Part shown: positions 44,375 to 53,658 of the stretch, one piece after another
Numbering within the stretch: position 1 is the stretch's first letter
Layout of the letters: every line of letters starts with the position of its first letter
Assembly: GCF_900105835.1 (NCBI RefSeq)
Contig: NZ_LT629783.1
Location: 3,122,501-3,186,500, forward strand
Direction: 5' to 3'
Length of the DNA: 64,000 nucleotides
From: Pseudomonas fragi
GTDB lineage: Bacteria > Pseudomonadota > Gammaproteobacteria > Pseudomonadales > Pseudomonadaceae
The notes under the pieces: generated by a model
Databases searched by the model: none
Told to the model about the DNA's origin: nothing
Seen by the model: only the letters and a program-made list of their open reading frames with translations
Position numbers and translations under genes: made by a program

Positions 44375-45241
44375 TTAATCTTCGTGGCTTTTCAGCGACT
44401 TGGGCGACAGGCGCAAGCTGCGCAGGCTGCGCTTGACGCTCTTGAGGTGGTTGACCAGGCTCGGGCCGCGGGCCATCGCAACACCCATCGCCAGCACGTC
44501 AATCACCACCAGGTGGGCAATACGCGAGGTTAGCGGGGTGTAGATTTCGGTGTCTTCATGCACATCGATCGCCAGGTTGACCGTCGCCAGTTCTGCCAGC
44601 GGCGTCTGGCTCGGACACAAGGTGATCAAGGTCGCGCCGCTTTCACGCACCAGGTTGGCGGTGATCAGCAAGTCTTTGGAGCGGCCCGACTGGGAAATGC
44701 AGATTGCCACGTCGGTGGGCTTCAAGGTCACCGCCGACATCGCTTGCATATGCGGGTCGGAATACGCCGCAGCGGTCAGCAACAAACGGAAAAACTTGTG
44801 CTGGGCATCTGCCGCTACTGCACCCGACGCACCAAAACCGTAGAACTCGACCCGCTGTGCTTGCGACATGGCCGTTACCGCACGCTGCAAGGCGACCGGG
44901 TCGAGCTTCTCGCGCACGTCCATCAGGGTGTGCAGCGTCGTGTCGAAAATCTTCAGGCTGTAGTCCGCAACCGAATCGTCTTCGTGGATCGCGAACTGAC
45001 CAAAACTGGCCCCTGCCGCCAGGCTTTGCGCCAGCTTGAGCTTCAAGTCCTGGAACCCCGAGCAGCCTATCGCACGGCAAAAACGCACGATGGTGGGCTC
45101 GCTGATACCGACGCTGTGGGCAAGGTCGGCCATGGAACTGTGCATTACAGCCGCAGGATCAAGCAGCACGTGATCGGCGACCTTGAGTTCCGATTTACGT
45201 AACAGGTGGCGTGACTGGGCAATATGTTGCAGCAGGTTCAA
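44375..45241 (-). CDS. MurR/RpiR-family regulator, HexR-like
   Basis: A 288-residue regulator with an N-terminal HTH_6 domain (MADLAHSVGISEPTIVRFCRAIG) and a sugar-phosphate-binding SIS domain (VEFYGFGASGAVAADAQHKF; ISQSGRSKDLLITANL). HexR in Pseudomonas senses KDPG and controls glucose catabolism genes. This copy is not next to zwf or edd, so it is better called a HexR paralogue. A TTGTAGT/ACTACAA dyad 49 bases upstream is probably its own operator. Confidence 0.88.
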   Translation of the reverse strand: MNLLQHIAQSRHLLRKSELKVADHVLLDPAAVMHSSMADLAHSVGISEPTIVRFCRAIGCSGFQDLKLKLAQSLAAGASFGQFAIHEDDSVADYSLKIFDTTLHTLMDVREKLDPVALQRAVTAMSQAQRVEFYGFGASGAVAADAQHKFFRLLLTAAAYSDPHMQAMSAVTLKPTDVAICISQSGRSKDLLITANLVRESGATLITLCPSQTPLAELATVNLAIDVHEDTEIYTPLTSRIAHLVVIDVLAMGVAMARGPSLVNHLKSVKRSLRSLRLSPKSLKSHED

Positions 45242-45289
45242 AGGGCAGGACTCGGTCTGTAAGCGGCGGGTGCCGGGGATGTAGCAATC

Positions 45290-45306
45290 TTGTAGTTATA
45301 CTACAA
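45290..45306. promoter_or_regulatory. Operator-like dyad upstream of the RpiR/HexR-like gene
   Basis: TTGTAGT-TAT-ACTACAA is a perfect seven-base dyad. The outer TTGT and ACAA agree with the HexR box (TTGT-N7/8-ACAA), though the spacing here is 9. It lies directly before the regulator gene, suggesting autoregulation. Confidence 0.65.
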
Positions 45307-45398
45307 GAATTCGTTTTCTGCCCACCCAATACGCCCTATCTATTACTGTTATCACCCTTTAATCAAGCAGGATCAGGCGTGTGTAGCCCTTTTTCGCA

Positions 45399-46934
45399 CT
45401 ACAAGGCAGCGGCACCTGCGCGCAACAAGTCGCCCAATTGCTGTGCACTGACTGGACGGCTGATCAAGTAACCCTGCACTTCATCGCACTGGCGAGCCTT
45501 GAGAAAGGCCAGTTGCGCCTCGTTTTCAACGCCCTCTGCCACGACCTTGAGGGCCAGGCTGTGGGCCATGTCGATAATTGCCAGGGTGATGGCCTCGTCT
45601 TCGCTACAGCGCCCCACGCCGTGAATAAAGGTTTTATCGATCTTGACGTAATCCACCGCAAACCGCTTGAGGTAACTGAGCGATGAATAACCGGTGCCAA
45701 AATCATCAATCGCCAGCTTCACCCCCAGCGCATGCAATTGCTCAAAGGTGGCGATGATGTATTCAACATTGTCGAGCAGCTGGCTCTCTGTCAGTTCCAG
45801 CTCAAGGCAATGCGGTGCCAGCCCTGTGTCTTCGAGCACCTGGCGCACCAGGCTGACCAGCTTGCCCTGGCGCAGTTGATGCCCCGACAGGTTCACCGAC
45901 ACCCGTATCGGCGCCAGCCCTTCATGTTGCCATTCGCAGGCCTGGCGGCAGGCTTCACGCAGCACAAATTCACCGATGGCGCTGATCAGGCCAGTCTCCT
46001 CGGCCAGGGCGATAAAGTCGCTCGGCGGCACGCTGCCCAATTGCGGGTGATCCCAGCGCACCAGCGCTTCGGCGGCGTGCAGGCGGCCGCTGGCCAGGCA
46101 CAGCTTGGGTTGATAGAACACATCGAGCTGGCGCTCGGCAATGGCCTTGCGCAACTGGTTCTCCAACTGCAGGCGCTCCAGGGTGCTGCGTTGCAGGCTG
46201 TGACTGTAGAACTGAAAAGTGCCACCACCCAGGTGCTTGGCCTGATGCATGGCCTTGTTGGCCTGATGGACCAGGCTCGCAATGTCCCGTGCGCTACCCG
46301 GTAACAAACTGATGCCAATGGATACACTGATCACTAACTCATGGCCGTCCACCATCAGCGGCCGACTGAGTTTTTCCAGAAGCCGGGTGGCTACCCGCGC
46401 CAGGCTGGTCAGGCTGTTATAGGCATCAAACAACACGGCAAATTCATCACCCGACAGGCGCGCAAGGGTGTCGGCCTCAGGCAAGGCCTTGGTGATGCGC
46501 TCAGCCATTTTTTGCAACACATGATCGGCCAGTTCATGGCCAAAGTTGTCATTGAGCAGCTTGAAACGATCGAGGTTGATGTGCAGCAAGGTCAGATTGC
46601 ACGAACCCTGGCGCACGCGCTGGCTGGCCTCCTCCAGGCGCTCCTTGAACAGGGAACGATTGGCCAGGCCGGTCAACTCATCAAACTGGCTAAGGTGGCG
46701 CACCCGCGCCTCCACCACACGCCGCTGCTCCACTTCGCGGGCCAGTTCGGTGTGCAGTTGCTCGCTACGGTCATTGGCCTGCTGCAAGTCGGCGAACAGG
46801 CCTTGTTGCTGCAAGCGCCTCGCCTTGCGCCGTTGTTTGATCCGGTTGAACTGCCAACCCAAACCACCCGCCAGCAAAAAAAGGCCGATACCCATGCCGA
46901 AAAAAACACCCGGCGAATTTAAACTCTGAACCAT
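45399..46934 (-). CDS. Membrane-anchored GGDEF-EAL protein, probable c-di-GMP phosphodiesterase
   Basis: A 511-residue protein: one N-terminal membrane helix (GVFFGMGIGLFLLAGGLGW), a basic/coiled-coil segment, a GGDEF domain with the signature changed to SGDEF, and an EAL domain with AAEALVRW, ELTES, DDFGTGYSS, KIDKTFI and VAEGVENEAQ intact. The EAL side should hydrolyse c-di-GMP; the GGDEF side may be regulatory or weakly active. The inhibitory RxxD before GGDEF is not present in standard form. The start was placed just before the helix; the frame is open upstream to 47102. Confidence 0.88.
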   Translation of the reverse strand: MVQSLNSPGVFFGMGIGLFLLAGGLGWQFNRIKQRRKARRLQQQGLFADLQQANDRSEQLHTELAREVEQRRVVEARVRHLSQFDELTGLANRSLFKERLEEASQRVRQGSCNLTLLHINLDRFKLLNDNFGHELADHVLQKMAERITKALPEADTLARLSGDEFAVLFDAYNSLTSLARVATRLLEKLSRPLMVDGHELVISVSIGISLLPGSARDIASLVHQANKAMHQAKHLGGGTFQFYSHSLQRSTLERLQLENQLRKAIAERQLDVFYQPKLCLASGRLHAAEALVRWDHPQLGSVPPSDFIALAEETGLISAIGEFVLREACRQACEWQHEGLAPIRVSVNLSGHQLRQGKLVSLVRQVLEDTGLAPHCLELELTESQLLDNVEYIIATFEQLHALGVKLAIDDFGTGYSSLSYLKRFAVDYVKIDKTFIHGVGRCSEDEAITLAIIDMAHSLALKVVAEGVENEAQLAFLKARQCDEVQGYLISRPVSAQQLGDLLRAGAAAL

Positions 46935-47128
46935 CGGCAAGATTCTTATCAGTAGATGAGCCAAAAAGTCATCCGAGCATACACAAGCAATACCCACGAC
47001 CAAACGCACGGGTGCCATTAAATTGGATGAAACACGCCGGGCTCTTTTACTGCCAGCCTTTTCGACCGCTCGGCCCAAGACCGCCACGCGGCTAGCAATC
47101 AAAGGCCAACAGCCCCTAAAATGCCCCG

Positions 47129-49312
47129 ATGCGCGATGATCTCTCTCTCTTGTTAAATTCTCTCAACGATGCCCAACGTCAGGCCGTCACGGCCAGTGTC
47201 GGGCGTCAGTTGGTCCTGGCCGGCGCAGGTTCCGGCAAAACCCGTGTGCTGGTGCACCGTATCGCCTGGTTGATCCAGGTCGAAAACGCGTCCCCACACT
47301 CCGTGCTGTCGGTGACCTTCACCAACAAGGCTGCCGCCGAGATGCGCCATCGCATCGAGCAGCTGATGGGGATCAACCCCGCCGGTATGTGGGTGGGCAC
47401 CTTCCACGGCCTGGCTCACCGCCTGCTGCGGGCTCACTGGCAAGAAGCCGGCCTGAGCCAGACGTTCCAGATCCTCGACAGCGACGACCAGCAACGCTTG
47501 GTCAAGCGTGTGATCCGTGAACTGGGGCTGGATGAACAGCGCTGGCCGGTGCGTCAGGCACAGTGGTTTATCAACGGCCAGAAAGACGAAGGCCTGCGCC
47601 CCAAACATATCCAGGCCAGCGGCGATTTGTTCCTGGCCACCATGCGCAATATTTACGAGGCCTATGAGGTCGCGTGCCAGCGCGCCGGTGTGATCGATTT
47701 TTCCGAACTGCTGCTGCGTGCCCTGGACCTGTGGCGCGACAACCCGGGCTTGCTGGCGCACTACCAGAAACGCTTCCGGCACATCCTGGTAGACGAATTC
47801 CAGGACACCAACGCCGTTCAATATGCCTGGCTACGATTGCTGGCCCAGGGCGGCGACAGCCTGATGGTGGTGGGCGATGACGACCAGTCGATCTACGGCT
47901 GGCGCGGCGCGAAAATCGAAAACATCTACCAGTACTCAACCGACTTCCCGGACGCCGAAACCATCCGCCTGGAGCAGAACTATCGCTCCACGGCCGGCAT
48001 CCTCAAAGCGGCCAACGCCCTGATTGCCAACAACACCGGGCGCATGGGCAAAGAGCTGTGGACTGACGGCGGCGAAGGCGAAGCCATCAATCTGTACGCC
48101 GCGTTCAACGAACACGACGAAGCGCGCTATGTGGTCGAGACCATCGAGAGCGCACTGAAAACCGGCATTGCCCACAGCGATATCGCCATTTTGTATCGCT
48201 CCAACGCCCAATCGCGGGTGCTTGAAGAAGCCTTGCTGCGCGAACGCATCCCCTACCGCATCTATGGTGGCCAGCGCTTCTTCGAACGCGCGGAAATCAA
48301 GAATGCGATGGCTTATATGCGCCTGCTCGAAGGCCGTGGCAATGATGCGGCGCTGGAGCGGGTGATTAACGTACCAGCCCGCGGCATTGGCGAAAAAACC
48401 GTCGAGGCCATCCGTGAACACGCACGCCACAGCGATGTGTCGATGTGGGAAGCGATGCGCCAGCTGATCGCCAATAAAGCCCTCCCCGGCCGTGCTTCGG
48501 GCGCTATTGCCGGCTTTATGGAGCTGATTGATAACCTCGCGGCAAAAGTCATGGAGATGCCTTTGCATCTGATGACCCAGACCGTGATCGAGCAGAGCGG
48601 CCTGATTGCCTACCATCAGGCGGAAAAAGGCGAAAAAGGCCAGGCCCGGGTAGAAAACCTTGAGGAACTGGTCAGCGCAGCACGCAACTTCGAGAACAAT
48701 GACGAAGACGAAGAGCTGTCGCCATTGGCCGCCTTCCTCGGCCATGCCTCGCTGGAGGCTGGCGATACCCAGGCCGAAGAGCACGAAGACGGTATCCAGC
48801 TGATGACGCTGCACAGCGCCAAAGGCCTGGAGTTCCCGTATGTGTTCCTGGTGGGCATGGAAGAAGGCTTGTTCCCGCACAAGATGAGCCTGGAAGAACC
48901 CGGCCGCCTTGAAGAAGAACGGCGCCTGGCCTATGTGGGCATTACCCGCGCCATGCAAAACCTGGTGATGACCTACGCCGAAACCCGACGCCTGTACGGC
49001 AGCGAAACCTACAACAAGGTTTCACGCTTCGTTCGTGAGGTACCGAAAGGCCTGATCCAGGAAGTTCGACTGTCCAACAGTGTCAGTCGCCCTTTCGGCG
49101 GTGGTCAAAAACAGAGTGCCAGCAGCCTGTTTGGCGGCTCGGAAATCCCGGAAACCGAATTCAAGCTCGGCCAGATGGTCAAGCATGCGGTCTTCGGCGA
49201 AGGCGTCATTCTCAACTTCGAGGGCGCCGGAGCCCAGGCACGGGTACAGGTCAACTTCAGCGAAGGCAGCAAATGGCTGATGATGGGCTACGCCAAACTT
49301 GAAGCGGTCTGA
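47129..49312 (+). CDS. uvrD: DNA helicase II
   Basis: A 727-residue superfamily 1A helicase. Walker A AGAGSGKT is at 31-38, then FTNKAAAEMRHRI, the VDEFQDTNAVQ box, GDDDQSIYGWRGA, the QNYRST motif, TLHSAKGLEFPYVF and YVGITRAMQNL; the C-terminus holds the UvrD Tudor-like segment (GQMVKHAVFGEGVILNFEG). It unwinds DNA 3' to 5' in nucleotide excision and mismatch repair. It starts 26 bases from the minus-strand frame of the GGDEF-EAL gene and appears monocistronic. Confidence 0.97.
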   Translation: MRDDLSLLLNSLNDAQRQAVTASVGRQLVLAGAGSGKTRVLVHRIAWLIQVENASPHSVLSVTFTNKAAAEMRHRIEQLMGINPAGMWVGTFHGLAHRLLRAHWQEAGLSQTFQILDSDDQQRLVKRVIRELGLDEQRWPVRQAQWFINGQKDEGLRPKHIQASGDLFLATMRNIYEAYEVACQRAGVIDFSELLLRALDLWRDNPGLLAHYQKRFRHILVDEFQDTNAVQYAWLRLLAQGGDSLMVVGDDDQSIYGWRGAKIENIYQYSTDFPDAETIRLEQNYRSTAGILKAANALIANNTGRMGKELWTDGGEGEAINLYAAFNEHDEARYVVETIESALKTGIAHSDIAILYRSNAQSRVLEEALLRERIPYRIYGGQRFFERAEIKNAMAYMRLLEGRGNDAALERVINVPARGIGEKTVEAIREHARHSDVSMWEAMRQLIANKALPGRASGAIAGFMELIDNLAAKVMEMPLHLMTQTVIEQSGLIAYHQAEKGEKGQARVENLEELVSAARNFENNDEDEELSPLAAFLGHASLEAGDTQAEEHEDGIQLMTLHSAKGLEFPYVFLVGMEEGLFPHKMSLEEPGRLEEERRLAYVGITRAMQNLVMTYAETRRLYGSETYNKVSRFVREVPKGLIQEVRLSNSVSRPFGGGQKQSASSLFGGSEIPETEFKLGQMVKHAVFGEGVILNFEGAGAQARVQVNFSEGSKWLMMGYAKLEAV

Positions 49313-49359
49313 CAGCAATCCGACAGCTTTGCGGGAATAATCTGGATTGATAGATAACG

Positions 49360-49445
49360 GTGGGAGCGGGCTTGCTCGCGATGGCAGCACCTCGGTGTAT
49401 CAAATGCACCGAGTGCAGGGAATCTCGAGCAAGCCCGCTCCCACA
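49360..49445. repeat. REP pair 8
   Basis: An inverted REP pair after uvrD. The inner spacer itself holds the inverted repeat CACTCGGTG-type TCGGTG/CACCGA. It lies within the 266-base uvrD to Tim44 gap, which otherwise shows no gene. Confidence 0.9.
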
Positions 49446-49578
49446 TCAATACGTCCTACAGTAAAAAAATCTGTCTCTTACAGATAAATAAGCAAAAGCC
49501 CGAAACACTTCACCGCTAGCCAGTCACAGCTCACCTGTGCAACATGGCGCGCGTGATATCCACAAATGGGAACCCCTT

Positions 49579-50424
49579 ATGAAACGTTTTCTTAGCATCG
49601 CCATGGCGTTGTGCATCGGCTTGACGATGAGCATCGACGCGAACGCCAAGCGCTTCGGCGGCGGCAAAAGCGCGGGTGCAGCGCCTAGCCACCAAACGCG
49701 TCAAGCCGCTCCAGCTGCAGCCCCTGCGGCTGCCGGTGCTGCAGGCGCCGCCGCAAAAGCCGGCGGTGCTTCGCGCTGGCTTGGCCCTCTGGCCGGCCTC
49801 GCTGCCGGTGGCCTGTTGGCGTCCATGTTCATGGGCGGCGGCTTCCAGGGCATGCAGTTCTTCGACATCCTGATCATGGCGGTTATCGCCTTCCTGATCT
49901 TCCGCTTTATCGCGGCCCGTCGTCGCAAGCAGGCTGACATGATGGCCCCTGCTGGCCACGCACCCATGCAACGCGAAGCGTTCGACGCCAAGCCAGCAGG
50001 TTCGATCTTCGGCGGCTCGGCTGCCCCTGCAGCCCGCCCGGTGATCAATGCGCCGGCCTGGTTCAACGAGCAGAACTTCCTGGAAGCTGCGCGTAACCAT
50101 TTCCAGTCCCTGCAACAGCACTGGGATGCCAACGAAATGGATAAAATCGCCGAGTTCGTGACGCCGCAGATGCTCGACTTCCTCAAGCGTGAACGCGCTG
50201 AGCTGGGTGATGGCTTCCAGTCCACCTACATCGACAACCTGACCGTGCAACTGGACGGACTGGATGATCGTGCAGACAAGACCATCGCCACCCTGACCTT
50301 CAGCGGCGTGTCGAAAAACTCGCGCTTTGACCAGGGCGAAGCCTTCAGCGAAAGCTGGAACATGGAGCGCCAGCAAGGCGACAACCAGCCTTGGCTGGTG
50401 GCAGGTATCCGCCAGAACGGCTGA
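49579..50424 (+). CDS. Tim44-like domain membrane protein
   Basis: A 281-residue protein: signal/anchor LSIAMALCIGLTMSIDANA, an Ala/Pro-rich low-complexity stretch (45-65), two hydrophobic segments (WLGPLAGLAAGGLLASMFMGG and FFDILIMAVIAFLIFRFIA), and a C-terminal Tim44/MRPL45-like domain of about 130 residues (NFLEAARNHFQSLQQHWDANEMD). The Tim44 fold is NTF2-like; in bacteria its role is unproven, perhaps in membrane protein assembly. It is a single gene with its own terminator. Confidence 0.88.
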   Translation: MKRFLSIAMALCIGLTMSIDANAKRFGGGKSAGAAPSHQTRQAAPAAAPAAAGAAGAAAKAGGASRWLGPLAGLAAGGLLASMFMGGGFQGMQFFDILIMAVIAFLIFRFIAARRRKQADMMAPAGHAPMQREAFDAKPAGSIFGGSAAPAARPVINAPAWFNEQNFLEAARNHFQSLQQHWDANEMDKIAEFVTPQMLDFLKRERAELGDGFQSTYIDNLTVQLDGLDDRADKTIATLTFSGVSKNSRFDQGEAFSESWNMERQQGDNQPWLVAGIRQNG

Positions 50425-50450
50425 TCCCGCGAGCGAAACATGCGTTAACC

Positions 50451-50480
50451 AAAGCCCCGGACTTGTCCGGGGCTTTGCAT
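50451..50480 (+). terminator. Intrinsic terminator after the Tim44-like gene
   Basis: Stem AAAGCCCCGGA / TCCGGGGCTTT with a CTTG loop; the T-run is short (GCATTTC). Confidence 0.82.
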
Positions 50481-50557
50481 TTCACGATTGCACTTATAAC
50501 GAGCTACTGTATAAAGCGCGTCATATAAACCGCGCCATAGAGCATGAGGATGAGGTC

Positions 50558-50965
50558 GTGGAAGAAATTATTGAAGAGCTACGCGAAAAAAACGAGCCTG
50601 TACCGGTTCCCCTGGAACTGCCTGAAGAAGACCAGTTGGTGGAAATCGAAGAACAGCTGTTCATCGATATTCCATTTGTCTTCAGAGAATTTCTGCTGAC
50701 CGTCAGTGACGTAGTGTATGGCAGCTTGGAGCCGGTCACCGTGACCGACCCGCAATCGCACACCTACCTGCCGGAAGTGGCGGCAAACGCCTGGGATGCC
50801 GGCGTAGACCGCAGCCTGATCCCTATTTGCCAGGACGGCGACGACTACTACTGCGTGGAAGAAGACGGCACCGTGGTGCTGTGGTCCGGCGAAGAAGAAC
50901 TCGTCACCGAAGAAACCTGGGAGTCGGTCTGGCACTGGGCGCGCGACGTCTGGCTGGAAAGCTGA
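50558..50965 (+). CDS. SMI1/KNR4 family protein
   Basis: A 135-residue acidic protein with an SMI1/KNR4 (SUKH) fold: EDQLVEIEEQLFIDIPFVFREFLLTVSD, then LPEVAANAWDAG, DGDDYYCVEEDGTVVLW and a Trp-rich C-terminus. I chose the GTG start with AGGATGAGG upstream, giving EEIIEELREKNEPV; no ATG is available in frame. SUKH proteins are often immunity proteins against contact-dependent toxins, but no toxin is encoded here, so a housekeeping role is more likely. It converges on the antiporter gene. Confidence 0.86.
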   Translation: MEEIIEELREKNEPVPVPLELPEEDQLVEIEEQLFIDIPFVFREFLLTVSDVVYGSLEPVTVTDPQSHTYLPEVAANAWDAGVDRSLIPICQDGDDYYCVEEDGTVVLWSGEEELVTEETWESVWHWARDVWLES

Positions 50966-51014
50966 TATCTGCCAGTAAGCCCGGCCCGCTTTCCAGCCAT
51001 TGGTCAGCGGGCTG

Positions 51015-52775
51015 TCAGTGCCCCCCCTCCTTGTGGTTATCCAGCGTCTCCAGCAGTGCAACCTGCATGCGCGTATGAATCCGGATAAACCAGCGCCACA
51101 ACAGCGCCGCCACGCCCGCTGCCACGACGGCAATCACCATGAGCAACTCGTTGGTAGGCAAGATGCTCGCCGACAAGGCTGACAGCAGCAAAAAAATCAC
51201 CAGCAACGATAAAATCGGGATCACTTCCGAGATCACCCGACGCACACGCTGCGTATGGCGCCCGGCCATTTCCGGCTTGACCCCCATCTCCGCCAGGAGC
51301 ATCGACAGCGCCTTGAGCTTGCGATACGCCGCGATCAAAAACGGCAGCGACAGCAGCAAGGCAGCCCCCCAGATCATCCCCTTTTGCCAGCTCGGCTCCA
51401 GAATCCAGCCCTGTAGATAACGCCCGATGCGCGGTGCGAAATAACCGCCGGCAAAGAAAATAGCGATAACCAAAGCCAGATTAACGCCAACCTGCAGCAG
51501 GATCTTGCGGATCATGGCCGCCAGCAGCGCCCCCTCACCTTGCGGCTGAATACTGCGCAGCCATTCGCCATAGAGCCCCAACACCCGTGACAGGCGCCCC
51601 GGCACCACCTGGGCCAGCTTGAGCGAGAGCGGGTCTGCGGCGCGTATCAGGTAAGGGGTCATCAGGGTGGTCAATACGGATACGGCCACCGCTACGGGGT
51701 ACAGGAAGCTGCTGGTGACCTGCAGTGTCATACCCAGCGCCGCAATAATGAAAGAAAACTCCCCAATCTGGGACAGCCCCATCCCGACCCGCAGCGAGGT
51801 GCGTCCGTCATTGCCTGCGATAAACGCCCCCAACCCGCAGGACAGCATCTTGCCCAGTACCACGGCAACGGTAATCACCACGATGGGCAGCGCATATTCC
51901 AGCAGAATGGCCGGGTCGAGCATCAGCCCGATGGCCACAAAGAAAATCGCACTGAACAAGTCACGCACCGGCTCGATCAGCCGTTCGATTTTCAGCAACT
52001 GACGCGACTCGGCCATGATCGCACCGATCAAAAACGCCCCGAGCACCATGCTGTATTCCAGCTTGACCACCAGCAGGCAGAAGCCAAAACACAGCCCCAA
52101 CACGGTAATCAGCAGCATTTCATTGCTTTCGAATCGGGCCACATACGCCAGTACCCGCGGCACCAGCAGAATGCCGATCACCAGGGCCACAATCATGAAC
52201 AGCGATAATTTACCGACCGTCGAAAACACTTCTTCGGGGCTGACACTGCCGCTGACCGCGATGCTCGACAACAGCGCAATAATCCCGATGCCCAAAATAT
52301 CTTCAACGATCAACACGCCAAAAATCAGCTGGGCGAAGCGCTCGTTTTTCATCTTCAGGTCGTTGAGCGCCTTGACGATGATGGTGGTCGAGGAAATGGC
52401 CAGGATGGCGCCCAAAAACAGCGAATCCATCGTGTTCCAGTCGAACCATCGGCCAATTTCATAGCCGATCCAGATCATCAGCGTAATTTCCATAAACGCT
52501 GCGATAAAGGCCGTTGCCCCGACCTTGAACAATTTGCGCAGGCTGAACTCCAGCCCCAGGCAAAACATCAAGAAGATCACCCCCAACTCGGCCAGGGTCT
52601 TGATCGTTTCTTCATCGTGGATCAAGCCAAACGGCGGGGTGTGCGGGCCAATGATAAAACCGGCAACGATATAACCCAGCACCACCGGCTGTTTGAAACG
52701 GTGGAAAAGAATCGTCACCACACCCGCAACCAGCATGATGACTGCCAGATCCTGAATAAAACTGATGGCATGCAT
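51015..52775 (-). CDS. CPA2-family monovalent cation:proton antiporter (Kef-like)
   Basis: A 586-residue membrane protein with a Na+/H+ exchanger domain in residues 1-390: VVLGYIVAGFIIGPHTPPFG, LGVIFLMFCLGLEFSLRKL, ISSTTIIVKAL, and GVLIVEDILGIGIIALL with the CPA2 acidic residues. About four more hydrophobic segments follow. It lacks the cytosolic TrkA-N (RCK) domain of KefB/KefC, so glutathione gating is not expected. It probably exchanges K+ or Na+ for protons. AAGGAGTG precedes the ATG. Confidence 0.9.
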   Translation of the reverse strand: MHAISFIQDLAVIMLVAGVVTILFHRFKQPVVLGYIVAGFIIGPHTPPFGLIHDEETIKTLAELGVIFLMFCLGLEFSLRKLFKVGATAFIAAFMEITLMIWIGYEIGRWFDWNTMDSLFLGAILAISSTTIIVKALNDLKMKNERFAQLIFGVLIVEDILGIGIIALLSSIAVSGSVSPEEVFSTVGKLSLFMIVALVIGILLVPRVLAYVARFESNEMLLITVLGLCFGFCLLVVKLEYSMVLGAFLIGAIMAESRQLLKIERLIEPVRDLFSAIFFVAIGLMLDPAILLEYALPIVVITVAVVLGKMLSCGLGAFIAGNDGRTSLRVGMGLSQIGEFSFIIAALGMTLQVTSSFLYPVAVAVSVLTTLMTPYLIRAADPLSLKLAQVVPGRLSRVLGLYGEWLRSIQPQGEGALLAAMIRKILLQVGVNLALVIAIFFAGGYFAPRIGRYLQGWILEPSWQKGMIWGAALLLSLPFLIAAYRKLKALSMLLAEMGVKPEMAGRHTQRVRRVISEVIPILSLLVIFLLLSALSASILPTNELLMVIAVVAAGVAALLWRWFIRIHTRMQVALLETLDNHKEGGH

Positions 52776-53062
52776 GGCGTGGCACTCCTTGTTTGATATT
52801 CACCAGGCAACATGACGACAGACACAGCCTGTCAGGCCGCACGCATCGACTGTTTTAAATGTAGGAAGTATCCGACTAACGGACTTTTGCAGGTTAACAC
52901 CGCGACTTGCGCCAGAAAGGCGGTGCAATATATGGAAACAGATAGAGATAAGCGTGACGGCAGTCAAAACGGCAACGTCCCGTTAATAACTGTTTCAAAA
53001 ATCGACAAGTATCCACAGAGATACCCATTTCACTGCTGCAACACAACCGCGAGCCTGCTGCT

Positions 53063-53548
53063 ATGGAACCCGGAAACGCCCAACTGTCGATGACGGTCTT
53101 GATGACCCCGGACATGGCCAATTTTTCTGGCAATGTTCACGGCGGAACCCTGCTCAAGTACCTCGATGAAGTCGCCTATGCCTGCGCCAGCCGCTATGCG
53201 GGGCGTTATGTGGTCACCTTGTCGGTGGACCAGGTTATTTTCCGCGAGCCGATTCATGTCGGTGAGCTGGTGACCTTCCTCGCCTCGGTCAACTACACCG
53301 GCAACACCTCGATGGAAGTTGGCATCAAGGTCGTTACCGAAAATATCCGTGAGCGCTCGGTGCGCCACACCAACAGCTGTTTCTTCACCATGGTAGCCGT
53401 GGACGACGACCGTAAACCGGCCGCTGTTCCGCCGTTGCAGCCATTGAACAGCGAAGACAAGCGCCGCTTTATCCAGGGCAAGCAACGCCGCCAGATCCGT
53501 CAGGAACTGGAGCAGCGTTACCGCGAACTGAAAGACGAAACACTGTAA
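53063..53548 (+). CDS. Acyl-CoA thioesterase, BACH/YciA-type hotdog
   Basis: A 161-residue hotdog enzyme with the family motif NVHGGTLLKYLDEVAYACASR (quoted in part), the VVTLSVDQVIFREPIHVGEL strand and a charged C-terminal helix (KRRFIQGKQRRQIRQELEQR). It hydrolyses medium or long acyl-CoAs; specificity is not visible. It is a different subgroup from the thioesterase at 23589. A REP pair follows within 7 bases of its stop. Confidence 0.88.
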   Translation: MEPGNAQLSMTVLMTPDMANFSGNVHGGTLLKYLDEVAYACASRYAGRYVVTLSVDQVIFREPIHVGELVTFLASVNYTGNTSMEVGIKVVTENIRERSVRHTNSCFFTMVAVDDDRKPAAVPPLQPLNSEDKRRFIQGKQRRQIRQELEQRYRELKDETL

Positions 53549-53554
53549 GCGACT

Positions 53555-53641
53555 TGTGGGAGCGGGCTTGCCCGCGATGAAATCAACTCGGTCTTACAGA
53601 TAAACCGAGTTGCCTGAATCGCGAGCAAGCCCGCTCCCACA
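53555..53641. repeat. REP pair 9
   Basis: An inverted REP pair between convergent thioesterase and pdxY genes; the spacer contains the inverted repeat AACTCGGT / ACCGAGTT, giving an extra stem. It may end both transcripts. Confidence 0.9.
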
Positions 53642-53658
53642 GGTTTTGTTCAGTTTGC

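Noticed and set aside
50558..50965. Immunity gene of a contact-dependent toxin system
   Set aside because: The SMI1/KNR4 fold is used by immunity proteins, but no toxin, Rhs or secretion gene is nearby and neighbours are core genes.
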